Source of the DNA: CAYWEM01 sp964457225
Lineage (GTDB): Bacteria; Acidobacteriota; Aminicenantia; UBA2199
Assembly (NCBI GenBank): GCA_964457225.1
Contig: CAYWEM010000013.1
Span: forward strand, 14,970-78,969
Direction of reading: 5' to 3'
DNA: 64,000 bases
Part shown: positions 44,184 through 52,082 of the stretch, piece by piece
Layout: each line of letters begins with the position of its first letter
Position numbering within the stretch: the first letter of the stretch is position 1
The notes under the pieces: generated by a model
Databases searched by the model: none
Told to the model about the DNA's origin: nothing
The model's input: only the letters and a program-made list of their open reading frames with translations
Position numbers and translations under genes: made by a program

Positions 44184-45491
44184 TCAGCGAATTCTTTGCC
44201 TGGTAACCGAGAGCATGCGGTTCAGGGCCAACAGTAATTCCCCCGGGCTGACCGGCCTGGTGGGATGGAAATTGCCGTCTTCATCGAGTTTCAGCAGTCC
44301 CCGGCGGATGCTGAAAGTGATGACTTCGAAATCGCGATGGATGGGCATTACATCGGCGGCGGTCAATTCCGGAATCGATTCCAGTTCCGTTTTCAGCAGC
44401 TCGCGCCTGGCCAGGAAACGGTACAGGGTGTGCAGCACGGCGGCGACTCCGGCCCGGCTGGGATTGCCGAAGCGGTCAAAGGTGTGATCCGGCCTCATGT
44501 CCATGATGCCGGCGCTGACTATCTTAACTATGTCTTCCCGGGCATAGGAAGTGCCGATGTCGGTGATGATCAGCGGGGGACCGATCAGGTCCATGTGGTC
44601 TGAAAAGTAATGGCTGATCAGGGCGGCCAGGTCTTCACGATTGATGATGTCCTTGAAATATATGTTTTTGAAACGTTGCGGCAGGTCGACCGCGCGGAAG
44701 CTTTCTTTCAGTTTTTCAACTCTTTCCTGGATCTCCGGGTCGGCCGGGCGCAGTTCCTGCAACTGGTGATAGGCCAGCAGGGCCTGGTCGACATTGCCCA
44801 GTTTTTCATACGCTTCAGCCATTTTGAAAAGCACGCTTTCTCTCAGGCGCTGGTCACCGATTGCGGCCTCCAGATGGGGCAGTGCCTTGGCCTGGGCGCC
44901 CTGCTCCTGGTAGAACTCAGCTATCTGCAGGCGCAAACCGGCAAGATCCGGGGAGTAGCGGGCAGCTTCCTCGAGTGCTTCGATGTAGCGGCTGTTTTTC
45001 CTTTCCAGTCGCGCTTCCTGGGCCTGGCGCAGGTAATGGTCGGTCAGGGATGACTTCAGCTTGCCGTAGCGCACTCTCAGCCAGTGATCATCGGGGCGCC
45101 TGTCCAGCAGAGCGGCGGCGTGCCTGAAAGCCTGCGCCTGTTCTCCCCGGGCCTCGAAGTATATCACCCAGCCCAGGGCGGCTTCCTGGTTGTCCGGGTT
45201 CAGTGCCAATGCTTTTTCCAGGTTCTGCCTGGCCAGGCTGAATTTTTCCTGGAGCAGGAAGACGTAGGCGAAAGCCGTGTGCAGCATGTCTTCCGGAGCG
45301 GAACTCAGCTTGAAAAGGTTCAGCGCTTCCCGGCTGCGTCCCTGGCGCAGCTCCAGCCAGCCCTGCTGATAATGACTGTCAGTCGGACGTGTGAAACTGA
45401 TCTCGGGGATCTGGGCGGGCGGACCGCTTATACGCCCGGTGGCACAACCGGCCAAAAATACTATCAGCAGTAATAAACCGGTCTGTTTCAT
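44184..45491 (-). CDS. TPR-repeat lipoprotein with C-terminal SLH-like domain
   Basis: 435 residues. Signal peptide with lipobox LAGC, lipid on Cys16, so likely anchored in the outer or inner membrane. Residues 40-270 hold tetratricopeptide-type helical repeats (for example QNLEKALALNPDNQEAALG and MAEAYEKLGNVDQALLAYHQ). From about 315 to 435 the pattern IITDIGTSYAREDIVKIVSAGIM with DHTFDRFGNPSRAGVAAVL resembles S-layer homology domains. The start overlaps the hflX stop (ATGA). Last gene of the purF operon by position. Confidence 0.8.
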   Translation of the reverse strand: MKQTGLLLLIVFLAGCATGRISGPPAQIPEISFTRPTDSHYQQGWLELRQGRSREALNLFKLSSAPEDMLHTAFAYVFLLQEKFSLARQNLEKALALNPDNQEAALGWVIYFEARGEQAQAFRHAAALLDRRPDDHWLRVRYGKLKSSLTDHYLRQAQEARLERKNSRYIEALEEAARYSPDLAGLRLQIAEFYQEQGAQAKALPHLEAAIGDQRLRESVLFKMAEAYEKLGNVDQALLAYHQLQELRPADPEIQERVEKLKESFRAVDLPQRFKNIYFKDIINREDLAALISHYFSDHMDLIGPPLIITDIGTSYAREDIVKIVSAGIMDMRPDHTFDRFGNPSRAGVAAVLHTLYRFLARRELLKTELESIPELTAADVMPIHRDFEVITFSIRRGLLKLDEDGNFHPTRPVSPGELLLALNRMLSVTRQRIR

Positions 45492-46765
45492 TCCAGGACT
45501 CCTCCATGTTTTTTAATGAATTCTAACATTTTTCCGCGCTCCGATAAAACCTCCAGTTTCCACTTCCCGGCCCGGAATTCACGAGACAGAACTATGGTCC
45601 ACTTGTCCAGGCCGGTGATCATTCCATCCTGATCAAGGGTCAGGCTGAAGCGCTGAAAAGAGCTGAAATGCGCCTGGTATATAGCCTGGTGCAGCTTGTC
45701 CAGGCCTTTACCCCGGAGAGCGGAAAGATAAATTCCGTCGCTGTCGGCTGAAAGCGGGCCGGAAGAAACATCTTCAAGCAGGTCGATTTTATTAAAAACC
45801 TTGATTATGCATTTTTCTTCAACGCCCATCCGCAGCAGGACCTTTTCCACCTCAGCCTGCTGCTGCCTGTGGTCGGGATTGCTAAGGTCGATCACGTGCA
45901 GGATGATGTCCGCCTGGACTACTTCTTCCAGCGTGGCCTGAAACGAGGTGAACAGCTCCCGGGGCAGATCCCTGATGAATCCCACTGTGTCGGAAAGCAT
46001 GAAGTAATACCCCGGATCAGCGCCTTTCAGCTCAACCCGGCGCAACAGGGGATCAAGGGTCGAAAACAGCTGGGCCGAGGTGGTTGATTGCGCTCCGGTC
46101 AGGCGGTTGAACAGGGTTGATTTTCCTGATGAAGTATAACCGGCCAGTGAAACCAGGGGGGCTGGGGAGCCGCGTCTTCCGCGACGCCGGATTGAACGAT
46201 CCTGCTTTACTTTTTCCAGTCGCTCGCGGATCAGGGAAATGCGCTTCTTGATGGTGCGCCGATCTGCCTCGAGTTTGGTTTCACCCGGGCCGCGGGTGCC
46301 GATGCCGCCGCCCAGGCGGGAAAGTGAAGTGCCCCATCCGGTCAGGCGCGGCATCAGGTAAAGCAGCTGGGCCAGTTCGACCTGCAGTTTTCCTTCCAGG
46401 CTGCGGGCCCTCAGGGCGAATATGTCGAGAATCAGGCGGGTGCGGTCAACCACCTTGACCTGGAAGAGTTCTTCCAGGTTGCGTTGTTGAACTCCGCTCA
46501 GTTCATTGTGCAGGATGACGATTTCCGCCTGCTGTTCCTCAATTGCGGCTTTGATGCTTTCGGCTTTGCCCCGGCCTATCAGGTGGGCCCGGTCGGCCAC
46601 CTGCCTTTTCTGCCAGAAGCGGCCCACACTCTGCGCTCCGGCTCCACAGGCCAGGCTTGCCAGTTCGTCCAGGATACGCTCAATCTGGTCTTCACGGTAT
46701 TCAAGCGGGAACAGTCCGCCTATCAGTGCTTTTTCCAATGGTAATTCCTGACCAGGCCCAGCCAT
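45488..46765 (-). CDS. hflX: GTPase HflX
   Basis: 425 residues. N-terminal HflX domain with GRGKAESIKAAIEEQQAE and the conserved GGGIGTRGPGETKLEADRR; the GTPase domain has G1 GYTSSGKST, G3 SDTVGFIRDLP and G4 FNKIDLL. HflX binds the 50S ribosome and splits stalled 70S ribosomes after stress. The start lies 43 bp inside the end of miaA, the usual miaA-hflX order. Confidence 0.95.
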   Translation of the reverse strand: MAGPGQELPLEKALIGGLFPLEYREDQIERILDELASLACGAGAQSVGRFWQKRQVADRAHLIGRGKAESIKAAIEEQQAEIVILHNELSGVQQRNLEELFQVKVVDRTRLILDIFALRARSLEGKLQVELAQLLYLMPRLTGWGTSLSRLGGGIGTRGPGETKLEADRRTIKKRISLIRERLEKVKQDRSIRRRGRRGSPAPLVSLAGYTSSGKSTLFNRLTGAQSTTSAQLFSTLDPLLRRVELKGADPGYYFMLSDTVGFIRDLPRELFTSFQATLEEVVQADIILHVIDLSNPDHRQQQAEVEKVLLRMGVEEKCIIKVFNKIDLLEDVSSGPLSADSDGIYLSALRGKGLDKLHQAIYQAHFSSFQRFSLTLDQDGMITGLDKWTIVLSREFRAGKWKLEVLSERGKMLEFIKKHGGVLE

Positions 46766-47640
46766 TCATTCCGGTCTTCCGCCGGAAACCAGGCTATGTC
46801 TTTTTCATTGCGCAGCCAGGTCAGCTGTCGCTTCGCGTAACGCCTGGTGTTCATCTGGCACAGGGTGACGGCAGCCTCCAATTCAAGCTCTCCGCGCAAG
46901 TGGCTCAGCATTTCCCTGTAACCGAGTCCGCGGAAAGGCGGGCAATCTTCCGGAAACAACTCGAGCAATCCGGCCGTTTCTTCTTTCAGGCCCGCTGAGA
47001 TCATTTTTTCAACCCGCTGATCTATGCGTTTATACAGTTCGCTCCGCTCGCGCTGCAGGCCCAGGCGCAGAATTTGGTATTCATGAAAGGGCGATGCGGA
47101 GGCCTTGAATGCTTCGGTCGGGGCCGAGCCCGTGTTGGCGGCGATTTCCAGTCCCCGGACTATGCGCAGGTGGTCATTCGGGCCGATCTTGGCGGCATAG
47201 GCCGGATCGATGTCGTGCAGTTCCCGCCAGAGTTTTTCTGGGCCCTCCAGGCGAACTCTTTCCTGCAGTTTTCGGCGCAGTTCAGGGCGTCTTTTTTCTT
47301 CGGCGAAGATGCCCTGTCTGATCAGGCGCAGGTAAAGTGCGGTTCCGCCGCAGATGATCGGCAGCCGGCCGCGGGCGCTGATGTCTTCCGCGGCCTGGAA
47401 GGCCAGGGACAGGAAATGTGAGCCGTTGAACTGGCGATCGGGCGGGAAGATGTCGATCAGGTGATGCCGGACCTGCTTTCTGACTTCAGCCGTCGGCTTG
47501 TCGGTGCCGATATCGAAGCCCCGGTAAACCTGCATGGAATCAGCGCTGATTATTTCCCCCCCGCAGGCCAGGGCCAGTTCCAGGGCCGCGGTGCTCTTGC
47601 CGACTGCTGTCGGTCCCACCACTTGAAGCAGTTTTTTCAT
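46723..47640 (-). CDS. miaA: tRNA dimethylallyltransferase
   Basis: 305 residues, standard length. P-loop GPTAVGKST near residue 8, SADSMQVYRG, CGGTALYL and TRRYAKRQLTW near 270 are the family motifs. It adds an isopentenyl group to A37 of tRNAs that read codons starting with U. The ATG at 47640 is fixed by homology of MKKLLQVVGPTAVGKS; upstream extension to 47754 has no sense content. Its start overlaps the stop of a tiny hydrophobic frame (TGATG). Confidence 0.96.
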   Translation of the reverse strand: MKKLLQVVGPTAVGKSTAALELALACGGEIISADSMQVYRGFDIGTDKPTAEVRKQVRHHLIDIFPPDRQFNGSHFLSLAFQAAEDISARGRLPIICGGTALYLRLIRQGIFAEEKRRPELRRKLQERVRLEGPEKLWRELHDIDPAYAAKIGPNDHLRIVRGLEIAANTGSAPTEAFKASASPFHEYQILRLGLQRERSELYKRIDQRVEKMISAGLKEETAGLLELFPEDCPPFRGLGYREMLSHLRGELELEAAVTLCQMNTRRYAKRQLTWLRNEKDIAWFPAEDRNEWLGLVRNYHWKKH

Positions 47641-47699
47641 CAGCCGAGGAGCATGAACAGGAGGGCCAGGATGAACATGCCGAGGGCCTGGATGCGCAT
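47640..47699 (-). CDS. Possible single-helix membrane microprotein, 19 residues (22 from TTG)
   Basis: Frame MRIQALGMFILALLFMLLG, almost entirely a membrane helix, sits in the 64 bp between the DUF4388 gene and miaA. It could start at ATG 47699 or at TTG 47708, which overlaps the DUF4388 stop as TTGA. Its own stop overlaps the miaA start as TGATG. GGGAA precedes the ATG. Such exact coupling on both sides argues for translation, though it may serve only to carry ribosomes to miaA. Confidence 0.4.
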   Translation of the reverse strand: MRIQALGMFILALLFMLLG

Positions 47700-47704
47700 G
47701 AGTT

Positions 47705-48832
47705 TCAATTCCCGGTTTCCCTGATCCATTTGATGACCTGCTGTTCGTATTCACGCCCCAGGTGGTTTCTTACCGCGAAGATCTCGGCGTACATGATTTC
47801 TTCCAATCCGCGCAGAAAATCACCGATATTGCTTTGAAAATCGCTGTGCCAGAAGTTGTTCAGCAATGAATTACGCTCCAGTTCGCCTTCCTCGTTCAGG
47901 CGGGCGTGACGAAAAGCGTTATGCAGTCCGGGGGCGACATCGCAGATCGCCTTTTCCAGTATGGAACCGGCTATCGGCCCGAGTTCCTTGAGCAGGGATT
48001 TGTAGATCAGCCGGAAACGGCGATTGTAATACGAAAGAGCATCTTCAAATGAAGTGAAGGCAAAATTGCCCGGTGTATGGGCCGAACTCGTTTCAGGTTC
48101 TTGGGAGGCAGTTGCCGGGGCTTGCCGCTGGTCGCTTATCAAGCCCAGGCGCCATAGCAGGTAAATCGTTTTCCTGGTGTCAACGGGCAGAAGCTCGCTG
48201 TTTTCTATTATTTCCTCCCGACCGCGCCAGCGGCCGACCAGTCCAAGTACGTACATTTCATGATCTTCCAGCCAGCGGGTTTTCTCCGGATCATTCTCCC
48301 CGGCATGGAATTCAGGGTATGCTTTTAAACGGGAACTTATCAGGTTGTCGTTTTCCAGTCTGCGGATGCCGGCCGCAATCAGCGCCAGCGGATGGTCGTC
48401 CAGCAGGATGTTTTCTTCTCCGTATCCCTGGCAGTCGAAGCGGAAACTGCCGGCTGACAGTGGGAACAGTGAAAAAAGAATGTGTCTCAGCTGGGCGCGC
48501 ACCTGCTGCCATAACATTCCCGGGCTCATGATGCCCAGTTCCATCAGGGCCCGGCCCTGGCGGCAGGACCTGGCTTTCATTATTCCCCTGCTCATTTCGA
48601 AAGGTTCGTCCGGCAGGGCCCCCTGGCGGCGCAGGAAGTTGTCCAGCCGGTCTTCCGTCCTGCTTGAACGGCAGAAACGAATACGGCCGTTTTCCAGGAA
48701 AATTTCCTTTTGCCAGCCCTGGTCTGATAGCAGCAGCCGGCCGTTGCCGTCCTGCCGGTAATAGTGCAGCAGCAGTGCGGGAAGATCCCAATCTGCCAGG
48801 GAACCGGAAGGCGGGGGAGTAACCGGGCTCAT
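47705..48832 (-). CDS. DUF4388-like domain protein
   Basis: About 375 residues, cytoplasmic. The first 100 residues (GSLADWDLPALLLHYYRQDGNGRLLLS then IFLENGRIRFCRSS) are the DUF4388/PATAN-like pattern found in gliding motility and regulatory proteins of myxobacteria and relatives. The C-terminal 120 residues have the form FEDALSYYNRRFRLIYKSL, a helical region of unknown family. Start at 48832 gives an ATGA overlap with the purF stop; 48841 is an alternative. Possible regulator, substrate unknown. Confidence 0.72.
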   Translation of the reverse strand: MSPVTPPPSGSLADWDLPALLLHYYRQDGNGRLLLSDQGWQKEIFLENGRIRFCRSSRTEDRLDNFLRRQGALPDEPFEMSRGIMKARSCRQGRALMELGIMSPGMLWQQVRAQLRHILFSLFPLSAGSFRFDCQGYGEENILLDDHPLALIAAGIRRLENDNLISSRLKAYPEFHAGENDPEKTRWLEDHEMYVLGLVGRWRGREEIIENSELLPVDTRKTIYLLWRLGLISDQRQAPATASQEPETSSAHTPGNFAFTSFEDALSYYNRRFRLIYKSLLKELGPIAGSILEKAICDVAPGLHNAFRHARLNEEGELERNSLLNNFWHSDFQSNIGDFLRGLEEIMYAEIFAVRNHLGREYEQQVIKWIRETGN

Positions 48833-50289
48833 TTGGAACATTCGGACTGCCGGGTATGGATTCGCTCTTCTTCAATGCTCTGCAGCAGACTGCTGGAAAC
48901 CGGCAGGGGATAGCGCCCGGTGAAACAGGCCTTGCAGAAATTGCGGATATTACGGTTCTGTTTGCGTACCGCTTTTTCCATGTCGGCCAGGTCCTGGTAG
49001 ATGACTTCGTCGGCGCCGATCTGCAGTGCGACCTGGCGGCTGGAGGAACAGGCGGCGATAAATTCGTTCCTGGTCTGCATGTCTATACCGTAGACGCAGG
49101 GATGTCCAAGTGGGGCCGAATAAGAGGCGAAGAAAATTTTCCGGGCTCCGGCGTTCCGGGCCATCTGGATTATCGAGCGGGAGGTGTTGCCTCGCACTAT
49201 GGAATCGTCGACGATCAGGACGTTGCGATCCTTGAACACTTCCCTGATTGGATTCAGCTTGTAGCGGATTGATTGTTGCCGGACCGGGTCGCCCGGCATG
49301 ATGAAGGTGCGGCCGATGTAGCGGTTTTTCACCAGGCCCTCGCGGTACTTGATGCGCAGCAGGCGGGCTATTTCCACGGCCGCTGTTTTGGCTGAATCGG
49401 GAACCGGGATGACCACGTCGATTTCCAGATTCATTTTGCGGATCTTGCGGGCCAGGAAGCGTCCCAGTTCCACCCTGGAACGGTCGACGTTTATTCCGTT
49501 CAGATAGGAATCAGGGCGGGCGAAATAGATGTATTCAAAAATGCAGGGTCTGAAAGTAGCCCTGGATACTCTCTTGCTGTGTACCCGGCGATGTTGGTCG
49601 ATGAAAACCACCTCACCCGGCTCAACGTCCCGGATTTCCTTGAAGTCGATTATGTCCAGGGTGACGCTTTCTGAAGCGAAAGCAAAAGCGGGAACGAGTT
49701 TGTCGATGCGTTTTCCGAACAGCAGCGGCCTGATCCCATGCGGATCCCGAAAGGCAACCAGGCCGCGGCCGGCGATGTGTAAAACAACCGAGTAAGCGCC
49801 CTTGACTCTTTTGAAAACATAGCGCACCGCGTTGAAAACAGCTTCGGGAGTTATCTCCCTGACTCTCTGCCTTTCCAGCGCTTCGGCGAAAATGTTCAGT
49901 ATGACTTCCACGTCGCAATTTGAGTTGATTATCTTGTGGGCTCTGGCGCTGAGATCTGCTTTCAACTCGGCGAAGTTGATGACATTGCCGTTGTGCACCG
50001 CGGCGATGCCGAAAGGATGGTTGATCCAGAAAGGCTGAGCGTCTTCGGCGCTGCCCTGGCCCACGGTCGGGTAACGGGTGTGGCCGATGCCGATATTGCC
50101 GGTCAGGCGGGCGATGTTGTGTTCGTCGAATATATCGCGGATCAGCCCGTTGCCTTTCTTGATATGATAGCGGCCGTCAAAGGTCATGATGCCGGCCGAA
50201 TCCTGGCCGCGATGCTGAATGGTCAGCATGCTGGTGTAAAGCTTGCCGATAACTTCCTCGTTGTCGTATATGGCCACTATTCCGCACAT
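48829..50289 (-). CDS. purF: Amidophosphoribosyltransferase
   Basis: 486 residues. Makes phosphoribosylamine from PRPP and glutamine, the first purine step. Start is set at ATG 50289 so that Cys2 becomes the N-terminal nucleophile (MCGIVAI). Glutaminase motifs RGQDSAGI and NGNVIN and the PRPP loop IVDDSIVRGNTS are present. Cys in FRPCIFEY, in GHPCVYG and the pair in FCKACFTG match the four ligands of the 4Fe-4S cluster of the B. subtilis type enzyme. No ribosome binding site is present; the promoter places the transcript start on the ATG. Confidence 0.95.
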   Translation of the reverse strand: MCGIVAIYDNEEVIGKLYTSMLTIQHRGQDSAGIMTFDGRYHIKKGNGLIRDIFDEHNIARLTGNIGIGHTRYPTVGQGSAEDAQPFWINHPFGIAAVHNGNVINFAELKADLSARAHKIINSNCDVEVILNIFAEALERQRVREITPEAVFNAVRYVFKRVKGAYSVVLHIAGRGLVAFRDPHGIRPLLFGKRIDKLVPAFAFASESVTLDIIDFKEIRDVEPGEVVFIDQHRRVHSKRVSRATFRPCIFEYIYFARPDSYLNGINVDRSRVELGRFLARKIRKMNLEIDVVIPVPDSAKTAAVEIARLLRIKYREGLVKNRYIGRTFIMPGDPVRQQSIRYKLNPIREVFKDRNVLIVDDSIVRGNTSRSIIQMARNAGARKIFFASYSAPLGHPCVYGIDMQTRNEFIAACSSSRQVALQIGADEVIYQDLADMEKAVRKQNRNIRNFCKACFTGRYPLPVSSSLLQSIEEERIHTRQSECSK

Positions 50290-50295
50290 GGTCAT

Positions 50296-50324
50296 AGATT
50301 AGCCCGAATACGCCGAAAAGTCAA
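50296..50324 (-). promoter_or_regulatory. Promoter of the purF operon, predicted leaderless
   Basis: Minus strand: TTGACT (50324-50319), 17 bp spacer, TAATCT (50301-50296). The seventh base after the -10 box is the A of the ATG at 50289. The -10 box is weak (three of six). Confidence 0.45.
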
Positions 50325-50365
50325 TCTCGGCGACCCGGCCGGGCTCATGGGAAAAGGCGTCAATG

Positions 50366-50395
50366 TTGACAAAATACCTTTCTATATGTTAGAAG
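50366..50395 (+). promoter_or_regulatory. Promoter divergent from purF, predicted leaderless
   Basis: TTGACA (50366-50371), 18 bp spacer, TAGAAG (50390-50395). The seventh base after it is the A of the ATG at 50402, which lacks a ribosome binding site. The -35 box is perfect. Confidence 0.5.
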
Positions 50396-50401
50396 TTTGC
50401 C

Positions 50402-50914
50402 ATGCTTGAAGAATACTCCAGACAAGAAAAAATCACCCGGGTCATCAAGGCCGAGAATCGTCCCGGACTGAGCTTCAGCCTGGCTCTGGTCGGCGCAGTG
50501 GTTTTGCTGACTTTGCTGGTTGCCCTGCTCGGACGGACCGCGCCGTACCGCGTGCTTGAGAAGCTTGAAAACCTGGCCGCCATCCTGAACGTGAGCGCCA
50601 TAGCCATGCTCATAGTGGTGCTGGCGGTACGCCGCACCATTTATTTTTCTCCCAGGCTGTTTCGCGGACAGGAACTGGTGCCCCTGGTTGACCTGTTGCA
50701 CAAGTGGCGCCGGATAGACCTGGTCTTAAACTGCCTGGCCGCCCTGGTCGCCCTGCTTGGACTGGTACTCGCTTTTCTCGGTTTTCCCTTCGGCCGCATA
50801 TTTCATTTTTTTGTCAGCTCCTGGCTGGTGATGATGATCCTGATGCCCATTCCCTGGAAAGTCAGGGACAAGATACGCAACTTTGAAAAAAGCGGCGGTC
50901 GCATTGATGTCTAA
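50402..50914 (+). CDS. Small integral membrane protein, four helices
   Basis: 170 residues with four predicted membrane helices (about 25-45, 58-78, 107-127, 132-150) and a charged C-terminus. No known family recognised. No Shine-Dalgarno; a TTGACA promoter ends 6 bp before the ATG, suggesting a leaderless message. It is the first gene of a run that continues through the NUDIX-acyltransferase fusion (8 bp overlap) and beyond. Confidence 0.7.
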   Translation: MLEEYSRQEKITRVIKAENRPGLSFSLALVGAVVLLTLLVALLGRTAPYRVLEKLENLAAILNVSAIAMLIVVLAVRRTIYFSPRLFRGQELVPLVDLLHKWRRIDLVLNCLAALVALLGLVLAFLGFPFGRIFHFFVSSWLVMMILMPIPWKVRDKIRNFEKSGGRIDV

Positions 50915-52070
50915 GATGCCCCGGCCGGCCGTTGACGTCGTCATCGAATACCAGGGCGGCGTAGTGCTGGTGCAAAGAAAGAATCCCCCCCTCGGCTGGG
51001 CTCTGCCTGGAGGTTTTGTCGATTACGGGGAAAGCGTCGAGGACGCGGCCCGCCGGGAAGCCAGGGAAGAAACAGGCCTTGAGCTTGAAGATATGCGCCA
51101 GTTCAGGGTGTATTCGGACCCGGAGCGCGATCCCCGCGGCCACACTTTAACCACCGTGTTTCTGGCCCGGGGGCGGGGAGCGGCCCGGGCCGCCGACGAT
51201 GCCGCTGCGCTGAAAATAGCCGACCCGGCCCAGCCTGAATGCGAGCTGGCCTTTGATCATGACCGCATCCTGGCCGATTACCAGGCCGAGCATGCCGGTT
51301 TTTCGACCGCCGCCCTGAGCGTACTGCAGGAAAAACAGGCCAATCTGCAGGGACGAATACTGCAGCGCGGCAGCGCTTTCAGTAAGTATCGCGATATAGT
51401 GATCGGGAAAAAAGGATTTTTTTCTTTTTTGAAGTACGAACTGATCACCTTTTTCCTCGCTTCACTGGGCGGAGCGATCGGCCTGGTCCTGCGCAAGTTT
51501 TTTTTCCGGCGCCTGCTGGGCGGTACCGGGCCGGGAGTGGTGTTCGGCCGCCACCTGACCATCCGGCACCCGCACAAGATCAAAATTGGAGCCAACGTGG
51601 TGATAGACGACTACGTGGTGCTGGATGCCAAGGGCGCCGGCAACCAGGGCATAACCATCGGCGATAATTGCTTTATCGGCCGAGATACCGTTTTATCCTG
51701 CAAGGAAGGAAACATCGAACTGGAATCCTTTGTGGCTATCGGCAACGGCTGTTCCCTGATTTCCGAAAGCCGGCTGCATATCGGCCAGTACTCATACCTT
51801 GCCGGGCACTGTTACCTGGTGGCCGGCGGCAATCATAAATACAACCGGCTTGACGTTCCGATCATGCTCCAGGATTCGGAAGACAAGGGCGGCATAGTGC
51901 TGGAAGGTGACAACTGGCTGGGAGCCGGGGTGCAGGTGCTGGACGGCAGTCGTATCGGTCGCGGCACCATCGTCGGGGCCGGCTCAACAGTTTACCGTTC
52001 CCTGGCCGGCCGGGCCATAGCCGTGGGCGTCCCGGCCCTGGTCAGCAAGAGAAGATCAAAGCAGGAATAA
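50907..52070 (+). CDS. NUDIX hydrolase fused to left-handed beta-helix acyltransferase
   Basis: 387 residues. Residues 8-145 are a NUDIX hydrolase with a full box, GFVDYGESVEDAARREAREE then TGLEL. Residues about 165-200 include a hydrophobic segment (FFLASLGGAIGLVLRKFFF) and 210-385 are hexapeptide repeats of a left-handed beta-helix acyltransferase (for example IGANVVIDDYVVLDAKG, IGDNCFIGRDTVLSC, IGRGTIVGAGSTVYRSL), with His in GGNHKYNR as a candidate catalytic base. Fusion of the two folds is unusual. Starts at 50907, 8 bp before the end of the preceding gene; 50883 (TTG) is possible. Confidence 0.88.
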   Translation: MSKMPRPAVDVVIEYQGGVVLVQRKNPPLGWALPGGFVDYGESVEDAARREAREETGLELEDMRQFRVYSDPERDPRGHTLTTVFLARGRGAARAADDAAALKIADPAQPECELAFDHDRILADYQAEHAGFSTAALSVLQEKQANLQGRILQRGSAFSKYRDIVIGKKGFFSFLKYELITFFLASLGGAIGLVLRKFFFRRLLGGTGPGVVFGRHLTIRHPHKIKIGANVVIDDYVVLDAKGAGNQGITIGDNCFIGRDTVLSCKEGNIELESFVAIGNGCSLISESRLHIGQYSYLAGHCYLVAGGNHKYNRLDVPIMLQDSEDKGGIVLEGDNWLGAGVQVLDGSRIGRGTIVGAGSTVYRSLAGRAIAVGVPALVSKRRSKQE

Positions 52071-52082
52071 GGAAGGCCAAAA

